Assembly: GCA_020062065.1 (NCBI GenBank)
Contig: JAGUWZ010000025.1
Span: 1 to 5,242 of the forward strand
DNA: 5,242 bases
Direction of reading: 5' to 3'
Origin: Candidatus Omnitrophota bacterium
GTDB taxonomy: Bacteria > Omnitrophota > Gorgyraeia > Gygaellales > Profunditerraquicolaceae
Shown here: positions 1 to 5,079 of the stretch, piece by piece
Layout of the letters: each line of letters starts with the position of its first letter
Position numbering within the stretch: position 1 is the first letter of the stretch
Position numbers and translations under genes: made by a program
The notes under the pieces: generated by a model
What the model was told of the DNA's origin: nothing
What the model saw: the letters and a program-made list of their open reading frames with translations, nothing else
Databases searched by the model: none

Positions 1-1
1 A

Positions 2-409
2 CCTTTGTCTATAGAAGAAAAACCTAAAAAACCCAAATCCAACTGGGTAGTTACTGGTTTGTATTTTTATGATAATAATGTAGTAGAAATTACTAGAAAG
101 CTCAAACCTTCTGCCAGGGGAGAACTGGAAATAACCGATGTGAATAAAGAATATTTAAAGAGAAAAAAGCTCAAAGTAGAATTATTGGGCAGAGGTTATG
201 GCTGGTTAGATATGGGAACATATGAGTCACTAATAGAGGCGTCTTTATTCATCAAAACTATCGAAGACAGACAGGGTTTAAAGATCGGCTGTGTTGAGGA
301 AGTTGCCTATAGAATGGGTTTTATTAATACAAGACAGTTAAAGAAACTTGCCGCCTCTATGCCCACGGCATACGGCGATTATTTAAAAGGAATAGTTAAT
401 GGACCCTAA
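2..409 (+). CDS. rmlA: Glucose-1-phosphate thymidylyltransferase, 3' part only
   Basis: This is the C-terminal part (about 135 of the usual 290 or so residues) of RmlA/RfbA, the cytoplasmic enzyme that joins glucose-1-phosphate and dTTP to give dTDP-glucose, the first step of dTDP-rhamnose synthesis. The frame is open from base 2 into the window edge. The TTG at base 5 lies inside the family motif leading to [10 protein letters not shown] and is not a start. Recognisable family segments are [19 protein letters not shown], the [11 protein letters not shown] stretch, [15 protein letters not shown] (its Asp corresponds to a metal-binding residue in the family; WLDTGT is the usual form) and the C-terminal [13 protein letters not shown] helix region. 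It ends with TAA at 407-409, and the next gene starts within its last codons, so the two are probably translationally coupled. The identification is firm; the nucleotide-binding N-terminus lies outside the window. Confidence 0.95.
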   Translation, partial: PLSIEEKPKKPKSNWVVTGLYFYDNNVVEITRKLKPSARGELEITDVNKEYLKRKKLKVELLGRGYGWLDMGTYESLIEASLFIKTIEDRQGLKIGCVEEVAYRMGFINTRQLKKLAASMPTAYGDYLKGIVNGP

Positions 410-1244
410 AATACTTATTTTCGGTAAGGGCTTTATCGGAACAAGAATTAAGGAAGAGCTTAGATGTGCTCTTTCTGAGAGAAAAATATATTCTTTTGCT
501 GATGTCCAGGAAGAGATTGAAAAGTTTAAGCCTAAAGTCATTATTAACTGTATCGGTCATACAGGCAAGAACAATGTTGATGACTGCGAATTAGATAAGG
601 ATAAGTCATTAATAGCGAATACATTTGCGCCGATTATTTTAGCAGAAGCCGCGTTGCGTAATAATCTCAGGTTCGTCCATATCTCAAGCGGCTGTATCTA
701 TCATTTTGATTCTTCTTGTGATAAGCCTATTAGTGAAGAAGAAATACCCGACTATTTTGACCTTTTTTATAGCCGGACAAAAATTTATGCTGAAGGCGCA
801 CTTGGCGCCTTAGTCAAAGAATTCCCGATTTTAATTATAAGAATCCGTGTCCCCTTAGATAATCGGCCCAATCCCAGGAATATCCTTACCAAGTTAATAA
901 AATATAAGAAAGTAATTGATCTACCCAATTCCATTACTTATATTCCTGATTTTATCCTGGCCTTAAAACATTTGCTCAATATCAAGGCCAAAGGAATATA
1001 TAATGTGGTTAATAAAGGAGGTTTAAGGTATCCCAGGCTAATGAAGATTTATAAAAAGTATGTTCCTGATTTTGAATACAAAGTTATAGATTTCAAAGAA
1101 TTGAGACTAAATAGGACAAACCTGATTATGTCTACGAAAAAACTCGAGCAGTCAGGTTTTAGAGTAAGGAAGATTGATGATGTTCTGGATGAGTGCGTGC
1201 GTGGTTATGTAAGGATAATGGAACGCAGGGACTTTATATTCTGA
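399..1244 (+). CDS. RmlD-like SDR, probable bifunctional 3,5-epimerase/4-reductase (NRS/ER type)
   Basis: A 281-residue extended short-chain dehydrogenase. The nucleotide-binding loop is GKGFIG (residues 9-14) and the catalytic YxxxK is Y124-S-R-T-K128. It would act on dTDP-4-keto-6-deoxyglucose with NAD(P)H. The sequence resembles plant UER1/NRS-ER, as recalled from memory, more than ordinary RmlD. Shared features are the [11 protein letters not shown] segment (plant VTGRPNVDWCE), SSGCIY with Cys99, NPRNILTKL with Lys165, and [10 protein letters not shown] (plant KVVDIPNSMT). Cys99 and Lys165 align with the Cys and Lys reported as epimerase residues in the Arabidopsis enzyme (Cys115 and Lys183 as I recall). 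This would explain the lack of rmlC. The ATG at 399 is supported by AAAGG at 386-390 and overlaps the rmlA stop. The SDR call is firm; dual activity is inference. A plain 4-ketoreductase is the alternative. Confidence 0.88.
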   Translation: MDPKILIFGKGFIGTRIKEELRCALSERKIYSFADVQEEIEKFKPKVIINCIGHTGKNNVDDCELDKDKSLIANTFAPIILAEAALRNNLRFVHISSGCIYHFDSSCDKPISEEEIPDYFDLFYSRTKIYAEGALGALVKEFPILIIRIRVPLDNRPNPRNILTKLIKYKKVIDLPNSITYIPDFILALKHLLNIKAKGIYNVVNKGGLRYPRLMKIYKKYVPDFEYKVIDFKELRLNRTNLIMSTKKLEQSGFRVRKIDDVLDECVRGYVRIMERRDFIF

Positions 1245-1275
1245 AGGAGACTGTCCGAAAGCTTTATTTAAGACT

Positions 1276-2223
1276 ATGAAAATTTTAATAACCGGTGGAG
1301 CAGGCTTTATTGGCAGCGCCTTTACCAGGCAAGCGGTCTTGAAAGATTACCAGATAATTGTCATAGACAACTTAGATTATGCCGGCGATTTAAAAAGGCT
1401 TGGGGAGATAAAAAAACAAATTAGATTCTTTAAAGCCGATATTTGTGAGCCCTCAAAAATAAACTCAATTTTTAAAAAAGAAAAACCGCAAATCCTGGTT
1501 AATTTTGCCGCGCAGACCCATGTTGACCGCAGCATCAAAGAACCAACAATTTTTATAAATAACAATATTGTCGGCATGCAGGTTTTATTAGAAGCAGCAA
1601 GGAAATATAATATAGATAAATTTTTACATATCTCAACCGATGAAATTTATGGAGAGATAGAACAAGGTGAGTTTTTTGAAGACAGCCCCCCAAACCCCAG
1701 CTCTCCGTATGCTGCCAGTAAAGCCGCAGCGGATTTATTGCTTAAATCCTACATGCGCACTTATAAATTCCCCGGGATTATCGTACGTCCCTGTAATAAT
1801 TACGGTCCCTGGCAATACCCGGAAAAGCTTATTCCTCTGACAATCCTAAAAATTTTGTGCAATAAGAAAATTCCTGTGTATGCCGAAGGTAAGAATGTCC
1901 GGGAATGGCTTTATGTTGAGGATTGCGCTAGAGGAATTGCCGAGATTATGGAAAAAGGCATAAGAGGAGAGATTTATAACTTGGGAAGTGGAGAGGAAAA
2001 ACAGAATATAGAAGTAGTAAGGGCCATTTTAAACCTTTTAAATAAGGATGAGTCCGCGATAGAATTTGTTAAAGACAGGCCGGGACATGATATTCGTTAT
2101 AAACTTAATTCGCAAAAAGTGCTTCAAAAAGTAGGCTGGCAGCCAAAGGTAAGATTCGCCGAAGGAATAAAAAGAACAGTTGATTGGTGCTTGGAACATA
2201 AAGATTGGCTGCTGAGCAAATAA
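1276..2223 (+). CDS. rmlB: dTDP-glucose 4,6-dehydratase
   Basis: RmlB/RfbB converts dTDP-glucose to dTDP-4-keto-6-deoxyglucose with a tightly bound NAD+, the second step of the dTDP-rhamnose route, in the cytoplasm. The 315 residues are slightly shorter than the usual 320-360. Visible motifs in order are TGGAGFIGS (6-14, NAD binding), AAQTHVDRSI (78-87; AAESHVDRSI is usual), STDEIYGE with the dehydratase Asp122 and Glu123, the catalytic pair Y145 and K149 in SPYAASKAA, RPCNNYGPWQYPEKLIP (171-187), REWLYVEDCARGI (209-221) and RPGHDIRY (268-275). The ATG at 1276 puts the Rossmann glycines at the normal distance from the N-terminus, and no in-frame start lies between it and the previous stop. 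The ribosome binding site is poor: the only GGAG is 25 bases upstream at 1246-1249. It lies 31 bases after the SDR gene, presumably in the same operon. The order rmlA, SDR, rmlB is not the classical rmlBDAC. Confidence 0.96.
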   Translation: MKILITGGAGFIGSAFTRQAVLKDYQIIVIDNLDYAGDLKRLGEIKKQIRFFKADICEPSKINSIFKKEKPQILVNFAAQTHVDRSIKEPTIFINNNIVGMQVLLEAARKYNIDKFLHISTDEIYGEIEQGEFFEDSPPNPSSPYAASKAAADLLLKSYMRTYKFPGIIVRPCNNYGPWQYPEKLIPLTILKILCNKKIPVYAEGKNVREWLYVEDCARGIAEIMEKGIRGEIYNLGSGEEKQNIEVVRAILNLLNKDESAIEFVKDRPGHDIRYKLNSQKVLQKVGWQPKVRFAEGIKRTVDWCLEHKDWLLSK

Positions 2224-2246
2224 AAAATAAATTTAAATGCAAATAA

Positions 2247-2298
2247 AGGACCGCTTCTGTTTTACTGTTTTAGCCACTTGGAAAATAGAAACGGTCCT
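2247..2298 (+). terminator. Long stem-loop after rmlB: probable terminator, REP-like palindrome
   Basis: The left arm 2247-2263 (AGGACCGCTTCTGTTTT) pairs with 2282-2298 (AAAATAGAAACGGTCCT). Of 17 positions 15 are Watson-Crick, one is a G-U pair and one a mismatch; the loop has 18 bases. It starts 23 bases after the rmlB stop and is followed by ATTTT (2299-2303), with AAATAA on the left, so it could terminate transcription in both directions. The arm also resembles REP palindromes of the type AAAAGAACCGTCCC that go with IS200-like (RAYT) transposases. No transposase is in the window. An 8-base tandem repeat CTGTTTTA (2257-2264, 2265-2272) enters the loop. The stem-loop is certain from sequence; its role is inferred. 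Confidence 0.6.
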
Positions 2299-2325
2299 AT
2301 TTTGCGTTTGGATGAGCAGTAGTTA

Positions 2326-2388
2326 CAATTAAAGAAAATGCTTGATTTCTTTAATTGTGATTTGTATAATTAAAGTTAACTTTAATTG
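2326..2388 (+). promoter_or_regulatory. Four-half-site operator array over the fic promoter
   Basis: CAATTAAAG occurs four times in alternating orientation: 2326-2334 (+), 2349-2357 (-, CTTTAATTG), 2367-2375 (+, first base T) and 2380-2388 (-). The first two belong to a perfect 13-bp inverted repeat (arms 2325-2337 and 2346-2358, 8-base loop). The last two form a perfect 20-bp palindrome, AATTAAAGTTAACTTTAATT, at 2368-2387. The dyad centres are 36 bp apart. The first dyad holds the -35 box and the second covers the -10 end and the predicted start of transcription. A repressor binding here would block RNA polymerase. The likeliest binder is the winged-helix domain of the Fic protein encoded just downstream, which is inference. 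Confidence 0.7.
2342..2370 (+). promoter_or_regulatory. Sigma-70-type promoter of fic
   Basis: TTGATT (2342-2347) is separated by exactly 17 bases from a perfect TATAAT (2365-2370). Transcription would start near 2377, giving a leader of about 28 bases before the ATG at 2405. The boxes lie within the operator dyads. In AT-rich DNA single boxes are cheap, but the ideal spacing, perfect -10 and position between the rmlB terminator and fic make this a good call. Confidence 0.7.
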
Positions 2389-2404
2389 CTCAAAGAAAAG
2401 AGAT

Positions 2405-3565
2405 ATGGACATAGAAGTCTTCAAGAAAAGCCCAGCGGGCAAAATAATCGATACTCAAAAAGGATACTTTGCTTTTGTGCCCAATCCCTTGCCTCCCAAG
2501 GTAAGTTATGATGAAACCATCGTGCAATTGCTGTCAGAGGCAAACCGCAATCTTGGGAATCTAAACGGCATAGGAACACAGCTGCCAAATCCCGCTCTTT
2601 TAATTATACCATACGTAAGGAAAGAAGCGGTCTTAAGTTCAAGGATAGAAGGCACGCAGACTTCTCTTTCGGATCTCTTCTATTTTGAAGCAGCCCGCAA
2701 AGAACAGCAGAAAAAAGAGGCCGGTAGAACAGATATTTTAGAAGTATATAATTATGTAAAGGCCATTGATTATGGCATTAAACGGCTGGAATCCCTGCCA
2801 ATATCGCTGCGTTTAATCAAAGAGATACACGCTATTCTTATGAAAGGGGTGAGGGGACAGCATTTAACCCCCGGTGAATTTCGCAGGAGCCAGAACTGGA
2901 TTGGTCCTGCAGGATGTACGCTTAATGATGCTACTTATGTACCGCCTCCTGCAGAAGAAATGAAAGAGGCATTAGGTGACCTTGAGAAGTTTATTCATAA
3001 TAGAGAGGCTCTTGATGGGCTTATCCAGTGCGCAGTGATGCACTATCAGTTCGAATCAATACACCCGTTTTTAGACGGCAATGGCAGAATAGGCAGGCTA
3101 TTGACCATTCTTTTCTTATGCGAAAGGCAATACCTGAAGTACCCCTTACTATACCTCAGTGCTTATTTTGAGAGGAACCGTATTCAGTATTATGAGAAAC
3201 TTCTTGGCGTAAGTCAACGGGGAGATTGGCCTGGCTGGATTAAATTATTCTTAAAAGCAATAGCGGATGAGTCCAAGGATGCCATTGACAACTCAAAAGT
3301 TGTGCTTAGCCTGTTGGATGACTATAGGAAGCGGGTTGAGCAAAAGAGACCATCTTTGTATGTATTTAAATTGCTTGATCTGATCTCAAGAAATCCCTAT
3401 ATAAGCATACCCAGAGCAGCCCTGTTGCTTAATACTTCGTTTCCCACAGCTAAGGCTGCTGTAGAAAAGCTGCAATCAATGAAAATCTTAACCGAGACTA
3501 CGGATAAAGAGTGGGGTAAGATATACTGTGCAGAAGAGCTTTTAAAAATCTTTGACCCAAAATAG
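2405..3565 (+). CDS. Fic family AMP-transferase, class II, with C-terminal winged helix
   Basis: A 386-residue Fic protein, expected to transfer AMP from ATP to hydroxyl side chains of a target protein in the cytoplasm. The Fic motif is complete, HPFLDGNGRIGR at 220-231, with catalytic His220 and Arg228/Arg231. The N-terminal inhibitory motif [S/T]xxxE[G/N] is present as S78-S-R-I-E82-G83, making it a self-inhibited class II enzyme. Layout: Fic N-terminal domain about 20-100, Fic core about 130-280, and a winged helix about 316-386 with a helix-turn-helix near 333-357. Length and layout match SoFic-like proteins. An upstream TTG at 2342 is in frame but lies in the -35 box, so the ATG at 2405 is preferred, though its ribosome binding site is weak (AAAGAG, 2398-2402). 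It has its own promoter and operator array, which suggests autoregulation. The target protein is unknown. No antitoxin-like partner is next to it, as expected for class II. Confidence 0.95.
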   Translation: MDIEVFKKSPAGKIIDTQKGYFAFVPNPLPPKVSYDETIVQLLSEANRNLGNLNGIGTQLPNPALLIIPYVRKEAVLSSRIEGTQTSLSDLFYFEAARKEQQKKEAGRTDILEVYNYVKAIDYGIKRLESLPISLRLIKEIHAILMKGVRGQHLTPGEFRRSQNWIGPAGCTLNDATYVPPPAEEMKEALGDLEKFIHNREALDGLIQCAVMHYQFESIHPFLDGNGRIGRLLTILFLCERQYLKYPLLYLSAYFERNRIQYYEKLLGVSQRGDWPGWIKLFLKAIADESKDAIDNSKVVLSLLDDYRKRVEQKRPSLYVFKLLDLISRNPYISIPRAALLLNTSFPTAKAAVEKLQSMKILTETTDKEWGKIYCAEELLKIFDPK

Positions 3566-3592
3566 AGTGGCAATAACGAGTCGTACGCTAAT

Positions 3593-3868
3593 ATGCTTTG
3601 GACCATCATAGGTTTGACTGCGGCGATGTTAACTATGTTTTCCTTCATCCCGCAGATTATCAAGGTCGTAACAACTAAATCCGCTAAAGACGTAAGCCTA
3701 ATAACCCTGCTTCAGCTTTCTTTAGGTGTATCTTTATGGATTATCTATGGAATACACCTTAAAGACTTTATTATAATCATCGCTAATGGCATAACCTTGG
3801 TAACTCTGGTTATCCTCATAAGTCTTCATTTCATTTACGGCAGAAAGCCGCAACCCACTTTAATTTAA
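3593..3868 (+). CDS. SemiSWEET sugar transporter (PQ-loop / MtN3 family)
   Basis: A 91-residue inner-membrane protein forming one three-helix bundle. Family members work as homodimers that move mono- or disaccharides by facilitated diffusion. Predicted helices are about 4-22, 34-54 and 58-81. The PQ-loop motif is SFIPQIIKVV with Pro20-Gln21, followed by the typical TKSAKDVSL. The pocket residues Trp49 (in LWIIYGI) and Asn65 (in IIIANGIT) match the Trp and Asn that line the sugar site in known SemiSWEETs. Length is normal for the family. The ATG at 3593 is the only start after the fic stop that keeps helix 1 intact; the ribosome binding site is weak (ACGAG, 3576-3580). It follows fic by 27 bases with no terminator between, so the two are probably co-transcribed. 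The sugar carried cannot be told from the sequence. A short polar tail (RKPQPTLI) ends it. Confidence 0.92.
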   Translation: MLWTIIGLTAAMLTMFSFIPQIIKVVTTKSAKDVSLITLLQLSLGVSLWIIYGIHLKDFIIIIANGITLVTLVILISLHFIYGRKPQPTLI

Positions 3869-3889
3869 GCTGGTTAAAGACCTGCGGTT

Positions 3890-3992
3890 AAGAGAATAAT
3901 TTCTCTTGATAGTATAGAAATTATATTACTTTAGATCCTTCGGCTGTTGGCCTTAAGGATCAAGAAAAGTTTTTAGGTTAAAACTTTTCTTG
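3890..3992 (+). repeat. Three consecutive inverted repeats before the MarR gene
   Basis: This gene-free leader holds three perfect stems in a row: AAGAGAA/TTCTCTT (3890-3896, 3901-3907, 4-base loop); GATCCTT/AAGGATC (3934-3940, 3955-3961) with an inner GGC/GCC pair (3942-3944, 3950-3952); and a 13-bp repeat CAAGAAAAGTTTT/AAAACTTTTCTTG (3961-3973, 3980-3992, 6-base loop). None has a proper U-tract, so they are poor classical terminators for the transporter gene. The third overlaps the -35 box of the next gene by three bases and could be an operator. Their function is not known. Confidence 0.55.
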
Positions 3993-4018
3993 ACTATTCG
4001 TGGTTAATTTGTTAAGAT
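3990..4018 (+). promoter_or_regulatory. Promoter of the MarR-type regulator
   Basis: TTGACT (3990-3995, five of six bases) and TAAGAT (4013-4018, four of six) are 17 bases apart. Seven bases beyond the -10 box gives a transcription start at about 4025-4026, which is the start codon itself, so the message is predicted to be leaderless. In agreement, no purine-rich ribosome binding site precedes the ATG. Confidence 0.55.
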
Positions 4019-4019
4019 A

Positions 4020-4036
4020 TGTTCAATGATTGAACA
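4020..4036 (+). promoter_or_regulatory. 17-bp palindrome over the MarR start codon, probable autoregulatory operator
   Basis: TGTTCAAT-G-ATTGAACA is a perfect palindrome with 8-bp arms and one central base, centred on the G of the start codon (4028). Size, symmetry and the ATTGAA-type half-site suit a MarR-family dimer. A protein bound here would cover the predicted transcription start of the regulator's own gene. The palindrome is seen directly; the binder is inferred. Confidence 0.55.
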
Positions 4037-4382
4037 ATTCCCCAAAGAAGAAATCTTCCATATAATCAAAGAAATTGAATCCGATCCTGTTACGACCCAG
4101 AGGATTATTTCAGAGAGGGTAGGAATTTCTCTAGGTAAAACCAATTATCTGCTTAAAGAGCTCATAAAAAAAGGTCTGATAAAAGTGCGTAATTTTACTG
4201 ATAATCCTGGGAAACTAAAGAAAATCCATTATCTTTTAACCGAGAAAGGACTGGAAGAAAGATTTCGGCTCCTCCAGCATTTCCTACAAAGAAAAGAGGC
4301 AGAATATAATAAGTTAAAACAGGAATGGGAGCAATTAGTGAATAATAAAAGCAGGGCCTTACCACTATCACCTACGCAGTGA
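4026..4382 (+). CDS. MarR family EPS-associated transcriptional regulator
   Basis: A 118-residue DNA-binding protein. It matches the pattern of the MarR family group often found in exopolysaccharide loci (TIGR04176-like, from memory). A first helix (about 6-18) leads into a winged helix-turn-helix: TTQRIISERVG (23-33), recognition helix SLGKTNYLLKELIKKG (35-50), and wing LIKVRNF to IHYLLTEKG (51-75). A charged helix follows (LQRKEAEYNKLKQEWEQL, 87-104), probably a coiled coil for dimerisation. Its natural targets would be polysaccharide genes, which fits the rml genes 1.8 kb upstream, though it is separated from them by fic and the transporter. The start is the ATG at 4026; an ATG at 4019 is out of frame and quickly stopped. 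The last residues (ALPLSPTQ) and the TGA are encoded by an inverted repeat, so the native C-terminus may have been replaced. Confidence 0.88.
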   Translation: MIEQFPKEEIFHIIKEIESDPVTTQRIISERVGISLGKTNYLLKELIKKGLIKVRNFTDNPGKLKKIHYLLTEKGLEERFRLLQHFLQRKEAEYNKLKQEWEQLVNNKSRALPLSPTQ

Positions 4383-4390
4383 TAGTGGTA
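4360..4390 (+). repeat. Perfect 12-bp inverted repeat across the MarR stop codon
   Basis: TACCACTATCAC (4360-4371) and GTGATAGTGGTA (4379-4390) are exact inverse copies around the 7-base loop CTACGCA. The MarR gene's TGA (4380-4382) lies in the right arm. The RNA would form a stable hairpin at the end of the message. It is followed only by TTCTT, so it is a weak terminator by the U-tract rule; it could equally be a small mobile palindrome or an mRNA-stabilising element. Confidence 0.6.
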
Positions 4391-4393
4391 TTC

Positions 4394-4422
4394 TTGAAGG
4401 TTTACAAGCCGAAAGATAAAAT
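4394..4422 (+). promoter_or_regulatory. Possible promoter for the small ORFs
   Basis: TTGAAG (4394-4399) and TAAAAT (4417-4422, five of six bases) have a 17-base spacer, with a predicted start near 4429. If it is active, the small frame that begins at 4394 would not be fully transcribed from it, and the ORF at 4528 would have a leader of about 100 bases. AT-rich DNA often gives such matches by chance. Confidence 0.25.
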
Positions 4423-4531
4423 AATAAAACTCCTAGACCAGACAAAGATAAACAAGACTTTCTTGATAGACATTTTGCAAAAATACGGATTAGATAAAAA
4501 GTTTGACGAATTTGTAAAAAAAATATTATGA
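4394..4531 (+). CDS. Small ORF of unknown function, possibly a 3' gene remnant
   Basis: A 45-codon frame from TTG at 4394, ending in TGA at 4529-4531. GTG codons at 4379 and 4385 are alternative starts inside the preceding inverted repeat. The frame is open back to 4349. The product would be a basic, helical, soluble peptide (LDQTKINKTFLIDILQKYGL in the middle) with no family I recognise. In favour of coding: its stop overlaps the ATG of the next small ORF as ATGA, a usual sign of translational coupling. Against it: no clear ribosome binding site, short length and AT-rich DNA. It may be the tail of a longer gene whose front was lost when the inverted repeat or MarR segment came to lie next to it. 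Confidence 0.3.
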   Translation: MKVYKPKDKIIKLLDQTKINKTFLIDILQKYGLDKKFDEFVKKIL

Positions 4532-4713
4532 ATAACGTAATTGCGATAAACCAAGAAGATATTGAGAAATATAGAGAAAAAATTTTTAAATCAAAAGAAG
4601 AGTGTCGAAAGATATTCGCAAAAGAACCTTTTGAAAGAAAAATTAGAATTGCCTTTGAATTATATAAAAGGGCTGAATACTTTAAAAAATTTAAACAATA
4701 CAAGAAACAATAG
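4528..4713 (+). CDS. Small hypothetical protein, 61 residues
   Basis: A 61-residue charged protein, rich in Lys, Glu and aromatic residues, predicted helical and soluble. The most structured-looking part is EDIEKYREKIFKSKEECRKI (10-29), followed by KEPFERKIRIAFELYKRAEY (32-51). I recognise no family with confidence; size and composition would suit the antitoxin or accessory half of a small two-gene module, but nothing proves this. The ATG at 4528 overlaps the TGA of the preceding frame as ATGA and has no ribosome binding site of its own, so translation would depend on coupling. The stop is TAG (4711-4713), and the same frame stays open for another 28 codons to TAA at 4798-4800. The opposite strand carries a 111-codon frame here, judged to be a shadow. 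Confidence 0.5.
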   Translation: MNNVIAINQEDIEKYREKIFKSKEECRKIFAKEPFERKIRIAFELYKRAEYFKKFKQYKKQ

Positions 4714-4803
4714 ACACCAATTTTTGGAAGTAATTACCCATTGGATGAGAACTTAAGAGAAGAGAAAGAAATGGGGTTACCCTGGAAAACGAGGTGGTAA
4801 AAG

Positions 4804-5079
4804 ATGGTAGGAATAAAATACGAGGTCGAAATTTCTAATAGTATTTTAGATTTTTCACACGGATTTACGAGAAGGATCAAAGAGATTTTTGTCCCTGCAG
4901 AAAAAATTATTTTTAATCTTGCCAATAATAATTTGAACGTATTTTCTAGTAGCAAAGCCCGGTGCCCTGAAAAGATTGGGTTATCAAAGATTAAATTAGA
5001 TGATGATTTTGTGGCTCGTATTAAAGAAATATTGTCATTGAGAAAGATCTGCCTTAAAAAGGCCAAAAAGTATTTCTAA
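4804..5079 (+). CDS. Hypothetical protein, 91 residues
   Basis: A 91-residue frame starting at ATG 4804, six bases after a good ribosome binding site (GAGGTGG, 4791-4797). An in-frame TAA at 4798-4800 rules out a longer start. The product is basic at the C-terminus (LRKICLKKAKKYF), has no signal peptide or membrane segment, and belongs to no family I recognise. FTRRIKEI (21-28) is echoed by FVARIKEI (69-76), though with different codons, so this may be chance or an old duplication. It lies 90 bases after the 61-residue ORF and could share its transcript. A 110-codon frame on the opposite strand (4734-5066) overlaps it; the ribosome binding site favours the + strand. Confidence 0.5.
   Translation: MVGIKYEVEISNSILDFSHGFTRRIKEIFVPAEKIIFNLANNNLNVFSSSKARCPEKIGLSKIKLDDDFVARIKEILSLRKICLKKAKKYF

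Noticed and set aside
1377..1577. 66-codon frame on the - strand inside rmlB
   Set aside because: It is fully inside a confidently identified gene, has no family resemblance and is a shadow frame.
2342..2404. In-frame TTG at 2342 as start of the Fic protein
   Set aside because: It lies in the -35 box, upstream of the predicted transcription start, and the extra 21 residues do not look like a Fic N-terminus. The ATG at 2405 fits.
3397..3663. 88-codon - strand frame across the fic end and transporter start
   Set aside because: It overlaps two well-supported genes on the other strand and shows no recognisable domain.
3869..4025. tRNA, riboswitch or CRISPR in the leader before the MarR gene
   Set aside because: No cloverleaf, known aptamer core or repeated spacer pattern was seen, only simple inverted repeats.
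4368..4703. 111-codon - strand frame with hydrophobic stretches
   Set aside because: Its Phe/Leu/Ile/Ser-rich composition is what the complement of Lys/Glu-rich AT-rich coding DNA gives. No ribosome binding site was recognised. Not excluded absolutely.
4562..4756. 64-codon + strand frame overlapping the 61-residue ORF
   Set aside because: It is out of frame within the ORF that has the ATGA junction, and has no start signal of its own.
4734..5066. 110-codon - strand frame opposite the 91-residue ORF
   Set aside because: The + strand frame has a clear ribosome binding site at the right spacing, and the - strand product resembles no family.
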